A stretch of DNA of 64,000 nucleotides from positions 116,667,313 to 116,731,312 of the forward strand of contig NC_080172.1 in NCBI RefSeq assembly GCF_950295315.1. The letters run 5' to 3'. The number at the start of each line of letters is the position of its first letter. Position 1 is the stretch's first letter. Origin of the DNA: Erinaceus europaeus (Eukaryota; Chordata; Mammalia; Eulipotyphla; Erinaceidae). The notes beneath the pieces are model-generated. The model worked only from the letters and a program-made list of their open reading frames with translations, ran no database searches and was not told the origin of the DNA. Shown one piece after another: positions 1-12,500 of the stretch. A program made the translations under genes and the position numbers.

Positions 1-32
1 GTGTGTGTGTGTGAGTGTGAGTGTGTGTGGAG
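1..32 (+). repeat. (GT)n microsatellite, cut by window edge
   Basis: Alternating GT with some GAGT interruptions. It probably continues beyond the left edge. The open frame running through it is a repeat artefact. Confidence 0.9.
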
Positions 33-111
33 GTGGGAGGGTGCAGGCAGCTGCAGGCAAGAACCCTGTCCCAGTCAAACATTTTCTCCACAGGATCCTG
101 AAAGCAGACTT

Positions 112-165
112 CCATTTTATTTTATTTTATTTTATTTTATTTTGTTTTATTTTATTTTATTATTT
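112..165 (+). repeat. (TTTTA)n microsatellite, SINE tail
   Basis: About ten TTTTA units directly before a minus-strand SINE. Reversed, this is TAAAA, so it is best explained as the expanded A-rich tail of that SINE. Confidence 0.85.
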
Positions 166-449
166 TTAAAGATTATTTTTGCTATTTCCCCCTTTTTGTT
201 GCCCTTGTTGTTTATTGTTGATGTTATCATTATTGTTGTTATTGTTGTTGCATAGGACAGAGACAAATGGAGAGAGGAGGGGAAGACAGAGAGGGGGAGA
301 GAAAGACAGACACCTGCAGACCTGCTTCACCACCCGTGAAGTGACTCCCCTGCAGGTGGGGAGCCGGAGGCTCGAACCGGGATCCTTCCTCTGGTCCTTG
401 CGCTTTGCGCCACATGCGCTTAACTTGCTGTCCCACCGCCCGATGCCCT
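166..449 (-). mobile_element. ERI SINE type A
   Basis: Read on the minus strand this has a tRNA-like head (B box GGTTCGAGCC, complement of 369-378), the CACCTGCAGGGGAGTC block, the CTCTCTC-rich block, CTGTCCTATGCAAC and a CAACAATAATG-type linker, then an A-rich tail. It is a full-length hedgehog-type SINE transcribed by RNA polymerase III and moved by LINE machinery. Confidence 0.92.
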
Positions 450-1027
450 TTATCTGATTTTATAAACAACCCAGCACATGTTTGCACAGGCGCAAAGCTA
501 GGAAGCCATCAGCACGCTTCTAGAACGTTTCCTGGTTCCAAAATCAGACACAGCCTTTAGCTGACTCCCCACCCCAGTCCATTTTATGTCTCCACAGAAC
601 AGCCTGTTTAGGGCCCTTCCTGTCAGTGTGGCCACAGGAGCTGGTGGCCCTCTCCAGAGTTATTTATAGGCTCCTGCAGGCCAAGTGAGGAGGGCTCTCC
701 CAGATCATTCAAACTATTGTCTTTTCTTATTTCAGATGAGGGTGTGGGGTCCCCAAAGAAGATGCAGCAGGCCTGACACCCAGCCTGACTTTCTCCTCCT
801 CTGCCCTCCCCCTGGGAAGCCTGGGCCAAGAAGTCTGGGGGGGGGGGCAATGAGTCCCCTCAGGGCAAGGAGTTCAACTGTTCCATTAAGCCATCCTTCA
901 CCAGAGAGCCATGTTGGCTCAGTTCTCCGCCTTAGGGGTGCAGAAGGGCCCAGAGGTCCAACATCTGGAGCTTCAGCCAGTAAACAGAAATGGACACAGG
1001 AAAAAAACTGTCCAGTGTTCTGAGGAC
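450..1027. other. unique sequence, no feature recognised
   Basis: Mixed-composition DNA with a short poly-G run at 838-847. Open frames here are short and lack any domain I recognise. Confidence 0.6.

Positions 1028-1066
<39 letters not shown>
1028..1066. repeat. (GA)n microsatellite
   Basis: Nearly pure GA dinucleotides, about 18 units, ending at the GATCTC at 1064. Confidence 0.95.
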
Positions 1067-1068
<2 letters not shown>

Positions 1069-2368
1069 CATCTGGGGAGAGGAGGCTCCCATAGCTTGGG
1101 GTGACAGAGGGCAGCGGCGGTGCGAAGGTGTAAGGACAACACTTTCTGGACCTGAGTGTGGGAGGTAGGGTCTCAGCATGGCTGGAGCAGCATGTTAGGG
1201 ACGTGGCAGGAGGACAAGTCTACTCCGCCCCTGCCCAGACCCATGTGTGTGTGGTATCCAGCCACTTGCCTGCGGTTTATCTGCTGGCCAGGAAGGGGAG
1301 GGGGCACCTCCTGGCACCTGTGCCCAGTTTGGAGCAGGGCTCCCACGAGGAGCTGGGTCCTCCTGGCTTGAGCTGATGTGCTTGCAAGGATTGGCATCAG
1401 CTTCTCTGAGAGTGGGGAGTGGGTCTGCACGGGCGAAGAGAGGGCGGGAGGCAGCGGTGCAGCCTAGAAGGGTGTCAGCCAGGGACTCCAGGGAAATGGG
1501 GGCAGAGCCAGGTCTCCAAAGCCGGTCTCACCCCCCTCACCCCCGCCTGCCTGCAGCCTGTGTCTCTCCTCAGCTTCCTCCTCCTGCCCTTGTCTCTCCT
1601 GTCATTTCTCCTTGAGAATCAAGTTGTTTGGGGAAGAGAAAACCAGTTGCATAACCGTGCCTGTTGGCAGGCGCGTTCTAATTTTAAAAAATGTGTCACT
1701 CTCCAAACTGCGTCCCTTAATCAGGCAATTACTTTATGAGGTAGTAGAGTTAAGGAGAATGGGGGGGGGGGATCACCAACCCTTGAGATCTCAAACAATT
1801 TTTTTCTGGAGAATTAATTTGGTAAATGTTTGACCTGAGCTCAACCGTGTCTTTTGTTTCCATTTCTAAATGACAAAAGGGGCAGAAAAGAAAGGTAATC
1901 ATTTGGTATTAATCAATCTTCTTCATGAAAATTAGCCTCCCAAACCAAGAGTGTCATGGTAACAGTATTGTCGGGGGGGGGGAGAGGCTTGGGGGGCTTG
2001 TCCGAGGAGGTAGGTGGATGGATGTGGGGTGGCCCACCCCGGCCAGGACATACCCTTGGTTCCCAGGGAAGGTGTACAAGCCTGCTTCCTGCACGCTCAG
2101 AGCGGCACATCTCTTCCTGGGCCACAGCACGGAGGCAAAGGTCTGTGGACCCCACGGCTCCTTCCCTCAGTTCCGCTGGCTGCCGGCATCTGTGGGCCGC
2201 TTCACTCTCAGTCAAGCTCAGACGTCACTCGGTGCCCCTCTGTGTGCCAGGGATGTGAGAGATGCCGTCCTGTGAGCCGCACTTGTGACTGGCATGTGAG
2301 GGACGCATTGGGTGAGGGGAACATGGCAGCTGTCAGGGTGCTGTGCTGGGCTTTCAGGGGACTGTGAC
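1067..2368. other. unique sequence; AT-balanced segment at 1610-1965
   Basis: No transposon signature seen. From about 1610 to 1965 the composition changes to AT-balanced DNA with TAAT-type core words (TTAATCAGGCAATTAC, GGTATTAATCAATC), as is common in conserved noncoding elements. G runs at 1761-1770 and 1973-1981 interrupt it. No exon is supported. Confidence 0.5.
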
Positions 2369-2450
2369 GGAGGGGACAGACATGGAGCTGGGGGGGCGAC
2401 TGTGTGGAAATGTACCCCTGTGATCTTATACTCCCCTTAATCATCATTAG
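2369..2450 (+). mobile_element. L1 3' terminal fragment (decayed)
   Basis: GACTGTGTGGAAATGTACCC followed by TGTGATCTTATA resembles the L1 3' ends at 23150-23305 and 60250-60340 of this window, which share a GTGTGGA..TGTACCCCT..TTATCTTAT pattern. The fragment is short and degraded. Confidence 0.5.
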
Positions 2451-2648
2451 GTCAGTGCCACAAAATCTGAAGTGAGAAGATGTCACTGGGTGGAGAGAAA
2501 GCCACACTGGCTCGTGAAAGAATGCTTCTCAGGATGGAGAAGACAGACCTGCCTCAGCTGAGGGCTGGGCCCATGTGACCCTGAAAGTCATGCCAGTGGG
2601 ATTTGGGCCACTTTCACTGACAGTGCAAACGAGTGCACCTATACATGT

Positions 2649-2926
2649 GTGCACACACACTCACACACACTCACACACAGTGACACACACACACATGATC
2701 ACACTGACATGCACACACTCACACACACACTGACACACACATGATTACACTGACATACACACACTCACACACATGATCACACTGACATGCACACACACAC
2801 TCACACACACACTCACACACACACTCTCACACACTGACACACACACTCACACATCCTCTTAACACACACACTCTCAAACACTGACACACTCACACACACA
2901 CATTCTCACACACTGGCACATTCCTT

Positions 2927-2957
<31 letters not shown>

Positions 2958-3684
2958 TTAGACACTCATTCACACACATACACTCACACACACTCTTACG
3001 CAATTCACTGACACACACACACTGACACACATGCACTCACTCACACTGACACACACTCACACTGACACACATACACACACTCACACACATATACTGACAC
3101 ACACTGACACACACACTTACACTGACACACACTGACACACTCACACTGACACACACACTCACACTGACACACTCTCTCCCTCTCTCTCACACACACACTC
3201 ACAGTGACACACACTGACACACATACACTCACTCACACTGACACACACACTTATACACATACACTCACACACTCACACTCACACAGACTTAGATACACAT
3301 ACTGACACACACTGACACACTCGCTCACACTGACACACACACTCACACTGACACACACTGATACATACTCACACTGACGCAAACTCTCTCTCTCACACAC
3401 TCACACTGATACACATACACTCACTCACACTGACACACACACTTATACACATATACACTCACACACTGACACACACTCACACTCACACAGACTTAGACAC
3501 ACACTCACACTGACACACACACTCTCACACACACACACTGACACACACTCACACAGACTTAGACACACACTCACTGACACACACTCTCTCACACACACAC
3601 ACACTGACACACACTCACACAGACTTAGACACACACTCATGCTGACACACACATATACTGACACACACTGACACACTCACACTG

Positions 3685-3741
<57 letters not shown>
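2649..3741. repeat. CA-rich tandem array (CACTGACACACA variants)
   Basis: About 1.1 kb made of CA dinucleotides punctuated by ACTCAC, ACTGAC and CTTAGAC words and a few TCTCTC islands, ending in a purer (CA)n run at 3690-3741. Repeated blocks of roughly 70-130 bp recur (ACTTAGACACACACTC at 3489, 3558 and 3624). Cys/Val-rich minus-strand open frames are artefacts. Confidence 0.95.
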
Positions 3742-3744
<3 letters not shown>

Positions 3745-4077
3745 GCACATGGCCACATGATGTAAAGCGCTAGCTGGCCTTGCGGCCCAGTGGTTAGGCA
3801 GTCAGCTGCAGGAGCGCTCAGGCCCGCCACTCTCCCATGTCCTCCGGGATGCTGGTGCACCCAAGGGATCTGCCTCAGAGCGTCACAACTGCCCCAACAT
3901 CCAGAGAGGGTCAGAGGCCGCAGAAGACGACTCTTCAAGCTTGCTCCCAACAGGGAAGCAGCCACATGCTACCCAGAGAAGCGGATGTTTGATCTTGGAC
4001 TCGTGTAGCAAAGGAATCTGGGAAGCGGAGACTTTGGGCTTCTGGCCATGATCTGTAGGAACGTCAGAGAAGGAATT
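3742..4077. other. unique sequence, no feature recognised
   Basis: GC-moderate DNA between the CA array and a SINE. No protein signature seen. Confidence 0.55.
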
Positions 4078-4345
4078 CGGGACCAGGCGGTGGCCCACAT
4101 GGTTATATGCACATCGTACAAAGCACAGAGACCCAAACAGTGATCGGGGTTCGAGCCCCTGGCTCCCCACCTGCAGGGGGCATGCTTCACAAGCAGTGAA
4201 ACAGGTCTGCAGGTGTCTATCTTCTCTCTCCCTCTCTTTCCCTGCTCTCTAAATTTCTCTCTGTTCTACCCAATAAATGGGAAAAAAATGGCCACCAGGA
4301 TAGCCCTGGGGGCAAAAAAAAAAAAAAGAGAGAGAGAGAAAAGAA
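4078..4345 (+). mobile_element. ERI SINE, long form without CAACAA linker
   Basis: The tRNA-like head carries B box GGTTCGAGCCC near 4148. It continues with CCCACCTGCAGGGGG, a GTGAAACAGGTCTGCAGGTG block, a pyrimidine block, CTGTTCTACCCAATAAA, then GCCACCAGGATAGCCCTGGGGGCAA and a poly-A/GA tail. Confidence 0.9.
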
Positions 4346-5095
4346 AAGGAGAGAAGGAATTTGAAATAGGGGCCCTGACAGAACATGAACAGCCAGGACA
4401 CAGAACCCCAACCACCCCAGGCACCCTGGGCATATGATGCCGTGACAGGTCCAAACTGTGGGGCCAGGGCCCGCTTCTCTGATGATGGGCGGACTCCAAA
4501 CTTGGGCCAAAACGGTCAGACTGAGTGCTCTAGCCAATGAAGCTGCCTGTGCCAAGGTCCTGAGACGGGGCGGAGTAAAGAGGGAAGGTAGCACGTCGGC
4601 CAGGTGACAGTCTGACTGTGGCCCACTGCTCTTCCTCTTCCTCATGGGGGGGGGGGTGTCTGTCCCTGCCCCACTGACGCTGAGCTTGGTCGCATGACTT
4701 TCTCAGGTGTGCGGTGGGCTGGTTTTGTAGATTTTGATGTGCCCTGCTACAGATCCATCATGAAAAAAATCTGTCCTTCACTCCAGAAGGAAAACACAGG
4801 AAGCAAAAATGAGCCCAGTCTTCAGCCTGGAGCTAAACCCAGACAGCTGACATCTGCAAGCTGGAACATTCGGCTGAGTCCAGCCTAGATCTGTCAAGCC
4901 AGAGACAACCTGCAGACACACAGACAGAGTAGCTGCCTTTGTTAAAAGTCACTGAGATTCAAGGTAGCCACAACTGACTGACTGGAGGGGAGAAAGTCGC
5001 AGGGGATACAGGGTCCATCACGGCTACAGACCGGGCCATTTAAGTGGCTCCGTCTTGAACTTCCGATATGTGCTAATGATTAATATTCTCTCTCC
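4346..5095. other. unique sequence, no feature recognised
   Basis: No recognised repeat apart from a G run at 4647-4656. Open frames of up to 142 codons on the minus strand overlap the SINE and its GA tail and are not supported as genes. Confidence 0.55.
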
Positions 5096-5292
5096 TCTTT
5101 TTTAATCGTCTTATTCATTTATTATTGGATAGAGACCAAGAGAAATTGAGATACAGAGGAAGAGCGATGCCTGCAGCCCTGCTTCACCACTCATGAAGCC
5201 TTTCCCCTGCAGGTGGGGACCAGGGGCTCAAACCTGGGTCCTTGTGCACTGTAATGTGAGCGCTCAACTAGGAGTGCCACCTCCTGCTCCCT
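5096..5292 (-). mobile_element. ERI SINE type B
   Basis: The minus strand shows GCACTCCTAGTTGAGCGC, GGACCCAGGTTTGAGCCCC (B box), CCCCACCTGCAGGGGAAAGG, then CTATCCAATAATAAATGAATAAGA. This is the short family with an A/T-rich end. Confidence 0.9.
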
Positions 5293-5596
5293 CCTCTGTC
5301 TTTTGTCTTGTCTATTAGTTGAAGCAACGTCAAGCTGGGAACTAGTCACACAGACCTTCAGGAAGGCCTTGCTGCTCAGCGACATTATCTAAGAGCCTCC
5401 TGAGGCCCAGACAGTCACGCCCTGGGGATTCCCTAAACCGCTTTCTCCAGCTTGACGGCTGCATGGCGGGCGGGATCTGCTCAGCTGGCCCACTCTGCTC
5501 TTCTGTTTAGGCCTCAAGCCCCACCTGAGAGTTAGAAGTGTTTCTGAGACTCAGTGAGCTCGCCAGCTTCCCAGTTGGTAGCACCTGAATAATACT

Positions 5597-6112
5597 CCTC
5601 CTCTCCTCTCCTCTCCTCTCCTCTCCTCTCCTCTCCTCTCCTCTCCTCTCCTCTCCTCTCCTCTCCTCTCCTCTCCTCTCCTCTCCTCCATTCTCCTCCC
5701 CTCCCCTATCCTTCCCTCCCCTCCTCTCTCTCCTCCCCTCTCCCCTCCCTTCCCCTTCCCTTCCCTCCCCTCCCCTCCCCCCTCTCTCCTCTCCTCTCCT
5801 CTCCCCTCCTCCCCTCCCCTCCCCTCTCTCTCCTCTCCTCTCCTCCATTCCCCTCCCCTCCCCTCCTCTCTCTCCTCCCCCTCCTCCCCTCCCTTCCCCC
5901 CTCCTCTCTCTCCTCCCCTCCCTTCCCTTCCCCTGCCCTCTCCTCTCCTTTCCTCTATTCTGCTCCCCTCCCTTCCCCTCTCCTCTTCTCTCCTCTCCCC
6001 CTCTTTTCCCCTCCCCTTCCCTCCCCTTCCCTTCCCTTCACTTCTCCCTTCTTCTCCTTTCTCCCTCCCTTCCTTCCTTCCTTCCTTCCTTCCTTCCTTC
6101 CTTCCTTCTTTT
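5597..6112 (+). repeat. polypyrimidine tract with (CTCCT)n core
   Basis: An array of CTCCT pentamers at about 5597-5690 (near-perfect, roughly 19 units) grades into mixed C/T sequence and ends in (TTCC)n at about 6066-6108. The tract is over 500 bp with almost no purines on this strand, so triplex (H-DNA) formation is plausible. The Glu/Arg/Gly-rich minus frame is an artefact. Confidence 0.95.
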
Positions 6113-6366
6113 GCTTCCAGAGTTATCTCTGGAGCTCGGTGCCAGCACTAACAATCTATAGCTCCTGGCGGCCATTTTTCTCATATTATTGGATAGGACA
6201 GAGAGAAATTGAGAGAGGAAGGGGAGAGAGAGAGGGAGCAAGACAGGGAGACACTGCTTGTGAAGCATTCCCTGCAGGTGAGGACTGGGGGGTTCGAAGC
6301 CTGATCCTCGTGCGGGTTCTTGTGCTTCTTACTAGGTGTGCTTAACCAGATGCGCCAACACCCGGC
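6113..6366 (-). mobile_element. ERI SINE, long form without CAACAA linker
   Basis: Starts (plus-strand view) with the 3' domain CCAGAGTTATCTCTGGAGCTCGG, then ATTATTGGATAGGACAGAGAG, a purine block, CCCTGCAGGTGAGGACTGGG and the tRNA-like head ending CCGGCCTC. The upstream TTCC array probably grew from its tail. Confidence 0.9.
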
Positions 6367-6595
6367 CTCGATGCTGCTGCTGTTCTTACTCAAACGAGAG
6401 CTTGTGAACCTGAACTGTGGACTGAGTTCCAGCAAGGGCTGCACAGACCCTCCAGTTAAAGTTGTGGGAGATGCCCCCATATAAAAGTATCAAGGGAGGG
6501 GAGGTGTCAACGGACCATGTTAAGTGAGAGGCAGAGGTGTGACTGGGTCCCAGCCCATCCCCTCATTTAAAGACAACAGCCATTCAGCTAACCAG
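6367..6595. other. unique left flank of the minisatellite
   Basis: Non-repetitive sequence; the first degenerate units of the array begin at ACTCAAGACAACCCCATTCC. No gene signal. Confidence 0.6.
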
Positions 6596-9500
6596 TACTC
6601 AAGACAACCCCATTCCACTGGCTTATTCCACTCAAGACCACCCCATTCCACTGGCTTATTCCACTCAAGACCACCCCATTCCACTGGCTTACTCCACTCA
6701 AGACCACCCCACTCCACTGGCTTACTCCACTCAAGACCACCCCACTCCACTGGCTTACTCCACTCAAGACCACCCCCCACTCCACGGGCTTACTCCACTC
6801 AAGACCACCCCCCCACTCCACGGGCTTACTCCACTCAAGACCACCACCCCACTCCACTGGCTTACTCCACTCAAGACCACCCCCCACTCCACTGGCTTAC
6901 TCCACTCAAGACCACCACCCCACTCCACTGGCTTACTCCACTCAAGACCACTGGCTTACTCCACTCAAGACCACCCCACTTGACTGGCTTACTCCACTCA
7001 AGACCACCCCACTTGACTGGCTTACTCCACTCAAGACCACCCCCCCACTCCACTGGCTTACTCCACTCAAGACCACTGGCTTACTCCACTCAAGACCACC
7101 CCACTTGACTGGCTTACTCCACTCAAGACCACCCCACTTGACTGGCTTACTCCACTCAAGAACACCCCCCCACTGCACTGGCTTACTCCACTCAAGACCA
7201 CTGGCTTACTCCACTCAAGACCACCCCACTTGACTGGCTTACTCCACTCAAGACCACCCCCCCACTGCACTGCCTTACTCCACTCAAGACCACTGGCTTA
7301 CTCCACTCAAGACCACCCCACTTGACTGGCTTACTCCACTCAAGACCACCCCCCACTCCACTGGCTTACTCCACTCAAGACCACCCCCCCACTCCACTGG
7401 CTTACTCCACTCAAGACCACCCCCCCACTCCACTGGCTTACTCCACTCAAGACCACCCCCCCACTCCACTGGCTTACTCCACTAAAGACCACCCCCCCAC
7501 TCCACTGGCTTACTCCACTCAAGACCACCCCCCCACTCCACTGGCTTACTCCACTCAAGACCACCCCCCCACTCCACTGGCTTACTCCACTCAAGACCAC
7601 CCCCCCACTCCACTGGTTTACTCCACTCAAGACCACCCCCCCACTCCACTGGCTTACTCCACTCAAGACCACCCCCCCACTCCACTGGCTTACTCCACTC
7701 AAGACCACCCCCCCACTCCACTGGCTTACTCCACTCAAGACCACCCCCCCACTCCACTGGCTTACTCCACTCAAGACCACCCCCCCACTCCACTGGCTTA
7801 CTCCACTCAAGACCACCCCCCACTCCACTGGCTTACTCCACTCAAGACCACCCCCCCACTCCACTGGCTTACTCCACTCAAGACCACCCCCCCACTCCAC
7901 TGGCTTACTCCACTCAAGACCAACCCCCCACTCCACTTGCTTACTCCACTCAAGACCAACCCCCCACTCCACTGGCTTACTCCACTCAAGACCAACCCCC
8001 CACTCCACTGGCTTACTCCACTCAAGACCACCCCCCCACTCCACTGGCTTACTCCACTCAAGACCACCCCCCCACTCCACTGGCTTAATCCACCCAAGAC
8101 CACCCCACTCCACTGGCTTACTCCACTCAAGACCACCACCCCACTCCACTGGCTTACTCCACTCAAGACCACCCCCCACTCCACTGGCTTACTCCACTCA
8201 AGACCACCCCACTCCACTGGCTTACTCCACTCAAGACCACCCCACTCCACTGGCTTACTCCACTCAAGACCACCCCCCCACTCCACTGGCTTACTCCACT
8301 CAAGACCACCCCCCCACTCCACTGGCTTACTCCACTCAAGACCCCCCACACCACTGGCGTACTCCACTCAAGACCACCCCACTCCACTGGCTTACTCCAC
8401 CAAGACCACCCCACTCCACTGGCTTACTCCACCCAAGACCAACCCACTCCACTGGCTTACTCCACTCAAGACCACCCCCCCACTCCACTGGCTTACTCCA
8501 CCCAAGACCACCACCCCACTCCACTGGCTTACTCCACCCAAGACCACCCCCCACTCCACTGGCTTACTCCACTCAAGACCACCCCCCCACTCCACTGGCT
8601 TACTCCACTCAAGACCACCCCCCCACTCCACTGGCTTACTCCACTCAAGACCACCCCCCCACTCCACTGGCTTACTCCACTCAAGACCACCCCCCCACTC
8701 CACTGGCTTACTCCACTCAAGACCACCCCCCCACTCCACTGGCTTACTCCACTCAAGACCACCCCCCCACTCCACTGGCTTACTCCACCCAAGACCACCC
8801 CACTCCACTGGCTTACTCCACAAAGACCACCCCACTCCACTGGCTTACTCCACTCAAGACCACCCCCCCACTCCACTGGCTTACTCCACTCAAGACCACC
8901 CCCCCACTCCACTGGCTTACTCCACTCAAGACCACCCCCCCACTCCACTGGCTTACTCCACTCAAGACCACCACCCCACTCCACTGGCTTACTCCACTCA
9001 AGACCACCACCCCACTCCACTGGCTTACTCCACTCAAGACCACCACCCCACTCCACTGGCTTACTCCACTCAAGACCACCACCCCACTCCACTGGCTTAC
9101 TCCACTCAAGACCACCACCCCACTCCACTGGCTTACTCCACCCAAGACCACCCCACTCCACTGGTTTACTCCACTCAAGACCACCCCCCACTCCCCTGGT
9201 TTACTCCACTCAAGACCACCCCGCCACTCCACTGGCTTACTCCACTCAAGACCACCACCCCACTCCACTGGCTTACTCCACTCAAGACCACCACCCCACT
9301 CCACTGGCTTACTCCACTCAAGACCACCACCCCACTCCACTGGCTTACTCCACTCAAGACCACCCCACTCCACTGGCTTACTCCACTCAAGATCACCCCA
9401 CTCCACTGGCTTACTCCACCCAAGACCACCCCACTCCACTGGTTTACTCCACTCAAGACCACCCCCCACTCCCCTGGTTTACTCCACTCAAGACCACCCC

Positions 9501-12500
9501 GCCACTCCACTGGCTTACTCCACTCAAGACCACCCCCCCACTCCACTGGTTTACTCCACTCAAGACCACCCCCCCACTCCACTGGCTTACTCCACTCAAG
9601 ACCACCCCCCCACTCCACTGGCTTACTCCACTCAAGACCACCCCCCCACTCCACTGGCTTACTCCACTCAAGACCACCCCACTCCACTGGCTTACTCCAC
9701 TCAAGACCACCCCCCCACTCCACTGGCTTACTCCACTCAAGACCACCCCCCCACTCCACTGGCTTACTCCACTCAAGACCCCCCACACCACTGGCGTACT
9801 CCACTCAAGACCACCCCACTCCACTGGCTTACTCCACCAAGACCACCCCACTCCACTGGCTTACTCCACCCAAGACCAACCCACTCCACTGGCTTACTCC
9901 ACTCAAGACCACCCCCCCACTCCACTGGCTTACTCCACCCAAGACCACCACCCCACTCCACTGGCTTACTCCACCCAAGACCACCCCCCACTCCACTGGC
10001 TTACTCCACTCAAGACCACCCCCCCACTCCACTGGCTTACTCCACTCAAGACCACCCCCCCACTCCACTGGCTTACTCCACTCAAGACCACCCCCCCACT
10101 CCACTGGCTTACTCCACTCAAGACCACCCCCCCACTCCACTGGCTTACTCCACCCAAGACCACCCCACTCCACTGGCTTACTCCACAAAGACCACCCCAC
10201 TCCACTGGCTTACTCCACTCAAGACCACCCCCCCACTCCACTGGCTTACTCCACTCAAGACCACCCCCCCACTCCACTGGCTTACTCCACTCAAGACCAC
10301 CCCCCCACTCCACTGGCTTACTCCACTCAAGACCACCCCCCCACAACACTGGCTTACTCCACTCAAGACCACCCCCCCACTCCACTGGCTTACTCCACTC
10401 AAGACCACCACCCCACTCCACTGGCTTACTCCACTCAAGACCACCACCCCACTCCACTGGCTTACTCCACTCAAGACCACCACCCCACTCCACTGGCTTA
10501 CTCCACTCAAGACCACCACCCCACTCCACTGGCTTACTCCACTCAAGACCACCCCACTCCACTGGCTTACTCCACCCAAGACCACCCCACTCCACTGGTT
10601 TACTCCACTCAAGACCACCCCCCACTCCCCTGGTTTACTCCACTCAAGACCACCCCGCCACTCCACTGGCTTACTCCACTCAAGACCACCACCCCACTCC
10701 ACTGGCTTACTCCACTCAAGACCACCACCCCACTCCACTGGCTTACTCCACTCAAGACCACCACCCCACTCCACTGGCTTACTCCACTCAAGATCACCCC
10801 ACTCCACTGGCTTACTCCACCCAAGACCACCCCACTCCACTGGTTTACTCCACCCAAGACCACCCCCCACTCCCCTGGTTTACTCCACTCAAGACCACCC
10901 CGCCACTCCACTGGCTTACTCCACTCAAGACCACCCCCCCACTCCACTGGTTTACTCCACTCAAGACCACCCCCCCACTCCACTGGCTTACTCCACTCAA
11001 GACCACCCCCCCACTCCACTGGCTTACTCCACTCAAGACCACCCCCCCACTCCACTGGCTTACTCCACTCAAGACCACCCCACTCCACTGGCTTACTCCA
11101 CTCAAGACCACCCCACTCCACTGGCTTACTCCACCCAAGACCACCCCCCCACTCCACTGGCTTACTCCACCCAAGACCACCCCCCACTCCACTGGCTTAC
11201 TCCACTCAAGACCACCCCCCCACTGCACTGGCTTACTCCACTCAAGACCACCCCCCCACTCCACTGGCTTACTCCACTCAAGACCACCCCCCCACTCCAC
11301 TGGCTTACTCCACTCAAGACCACCCCCCCACTCCACTGGCTTACTCCACTCAAGACCACCCCCCCACTCCACTGGCTTACTCCACTCAAGACCACCCCCC
11401 CACTCCACTGGCTTACTCCACTCAAGACCACCCCCCCACTCCACTGGCTTACTCCACTCAAGACCACCCCCCCACTCCACTGGCTTACTCCACTCAAGAC
11501 CACCCCACTCCACTGGCTTACTCCACAAAGACCACCCCACTCCACTGGCTTACTCCACTCAAGACCACCCCCCCACTCCACTGGCTTACTCCACTCAAGA
11601 CCACCCCCCCACTCCACTGGCTTACTCCACTCAAGACCACCCCCCCACTCCACTGGCTTACTCCACTCAAGACCACCCCCCCACTCCACTGGCTTACTCC
11701 ACTCAAGACCACCCCCCCACTCCACTGGCTTACTCCACTCAAGACCACCACCCCACTCCACTGGCTTACTCCACTCAAGACCACCACCCCACTCCACTGG
11801 CTTACTCCACTCAAGACCACCACCCCACTCCACTGGCTTACTCCACCCAAGACCACCCCACTCCACTGGCTTACTCCACTCAAGACCACCCCACTCCACT
11901 GGCTTACTCCACTCAAGACCACCCCCCCACTCCACTGGCTTACTCCACTCAAGACCACCCCCCCACTCCACTGGCTTACTCCACTCAAGACCACCCCCCA
12001 CTCCACTGGCTTACTCCACTCAAGACCACCCCCCCACTCCACTGGCTTACTCCACCCAAGACCACCCCCCCACTCCACTGGCTTACTCCACCCAAGACCA
12101 CCCCCCCACTCCACTGGCTTACTCCACCCAAGACCACCCCCCCACTCCACTGGCTTACTCCACCCAAGACCACCCCCCCACTCCACTGGCTTACTCCACC
12201 CAAGACCACCCCCCCACTCCACTGGCTTACTCCACCCAAGACCACCCCCCCACTCCACTGGCTTACTCCACCCAAGACCACCCCCCCACTCCACTGGCTT
12301 ACTCCACCCAAGACCACCCCCCCACTCCACTGGCTTACTCCACCCAAGACCACCCCCCCACTCCACTGGCTTACTCCACCCAAGACCACCCCCCCACTCC
12401 ACTGGCTTACTCCACCCAAGACCACCCCCCCACTCCACTGGCTTACTCCACCCAAGACCACCCCCCCACTCCACTGGCTTACTCCACCCAAGACCACCCC

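Noticed and set aside
2649..3741. Cys/Val-rich minus-strand peptides as small secreted proteins
   Set aside because: Translation of a CA-rich tandem array.
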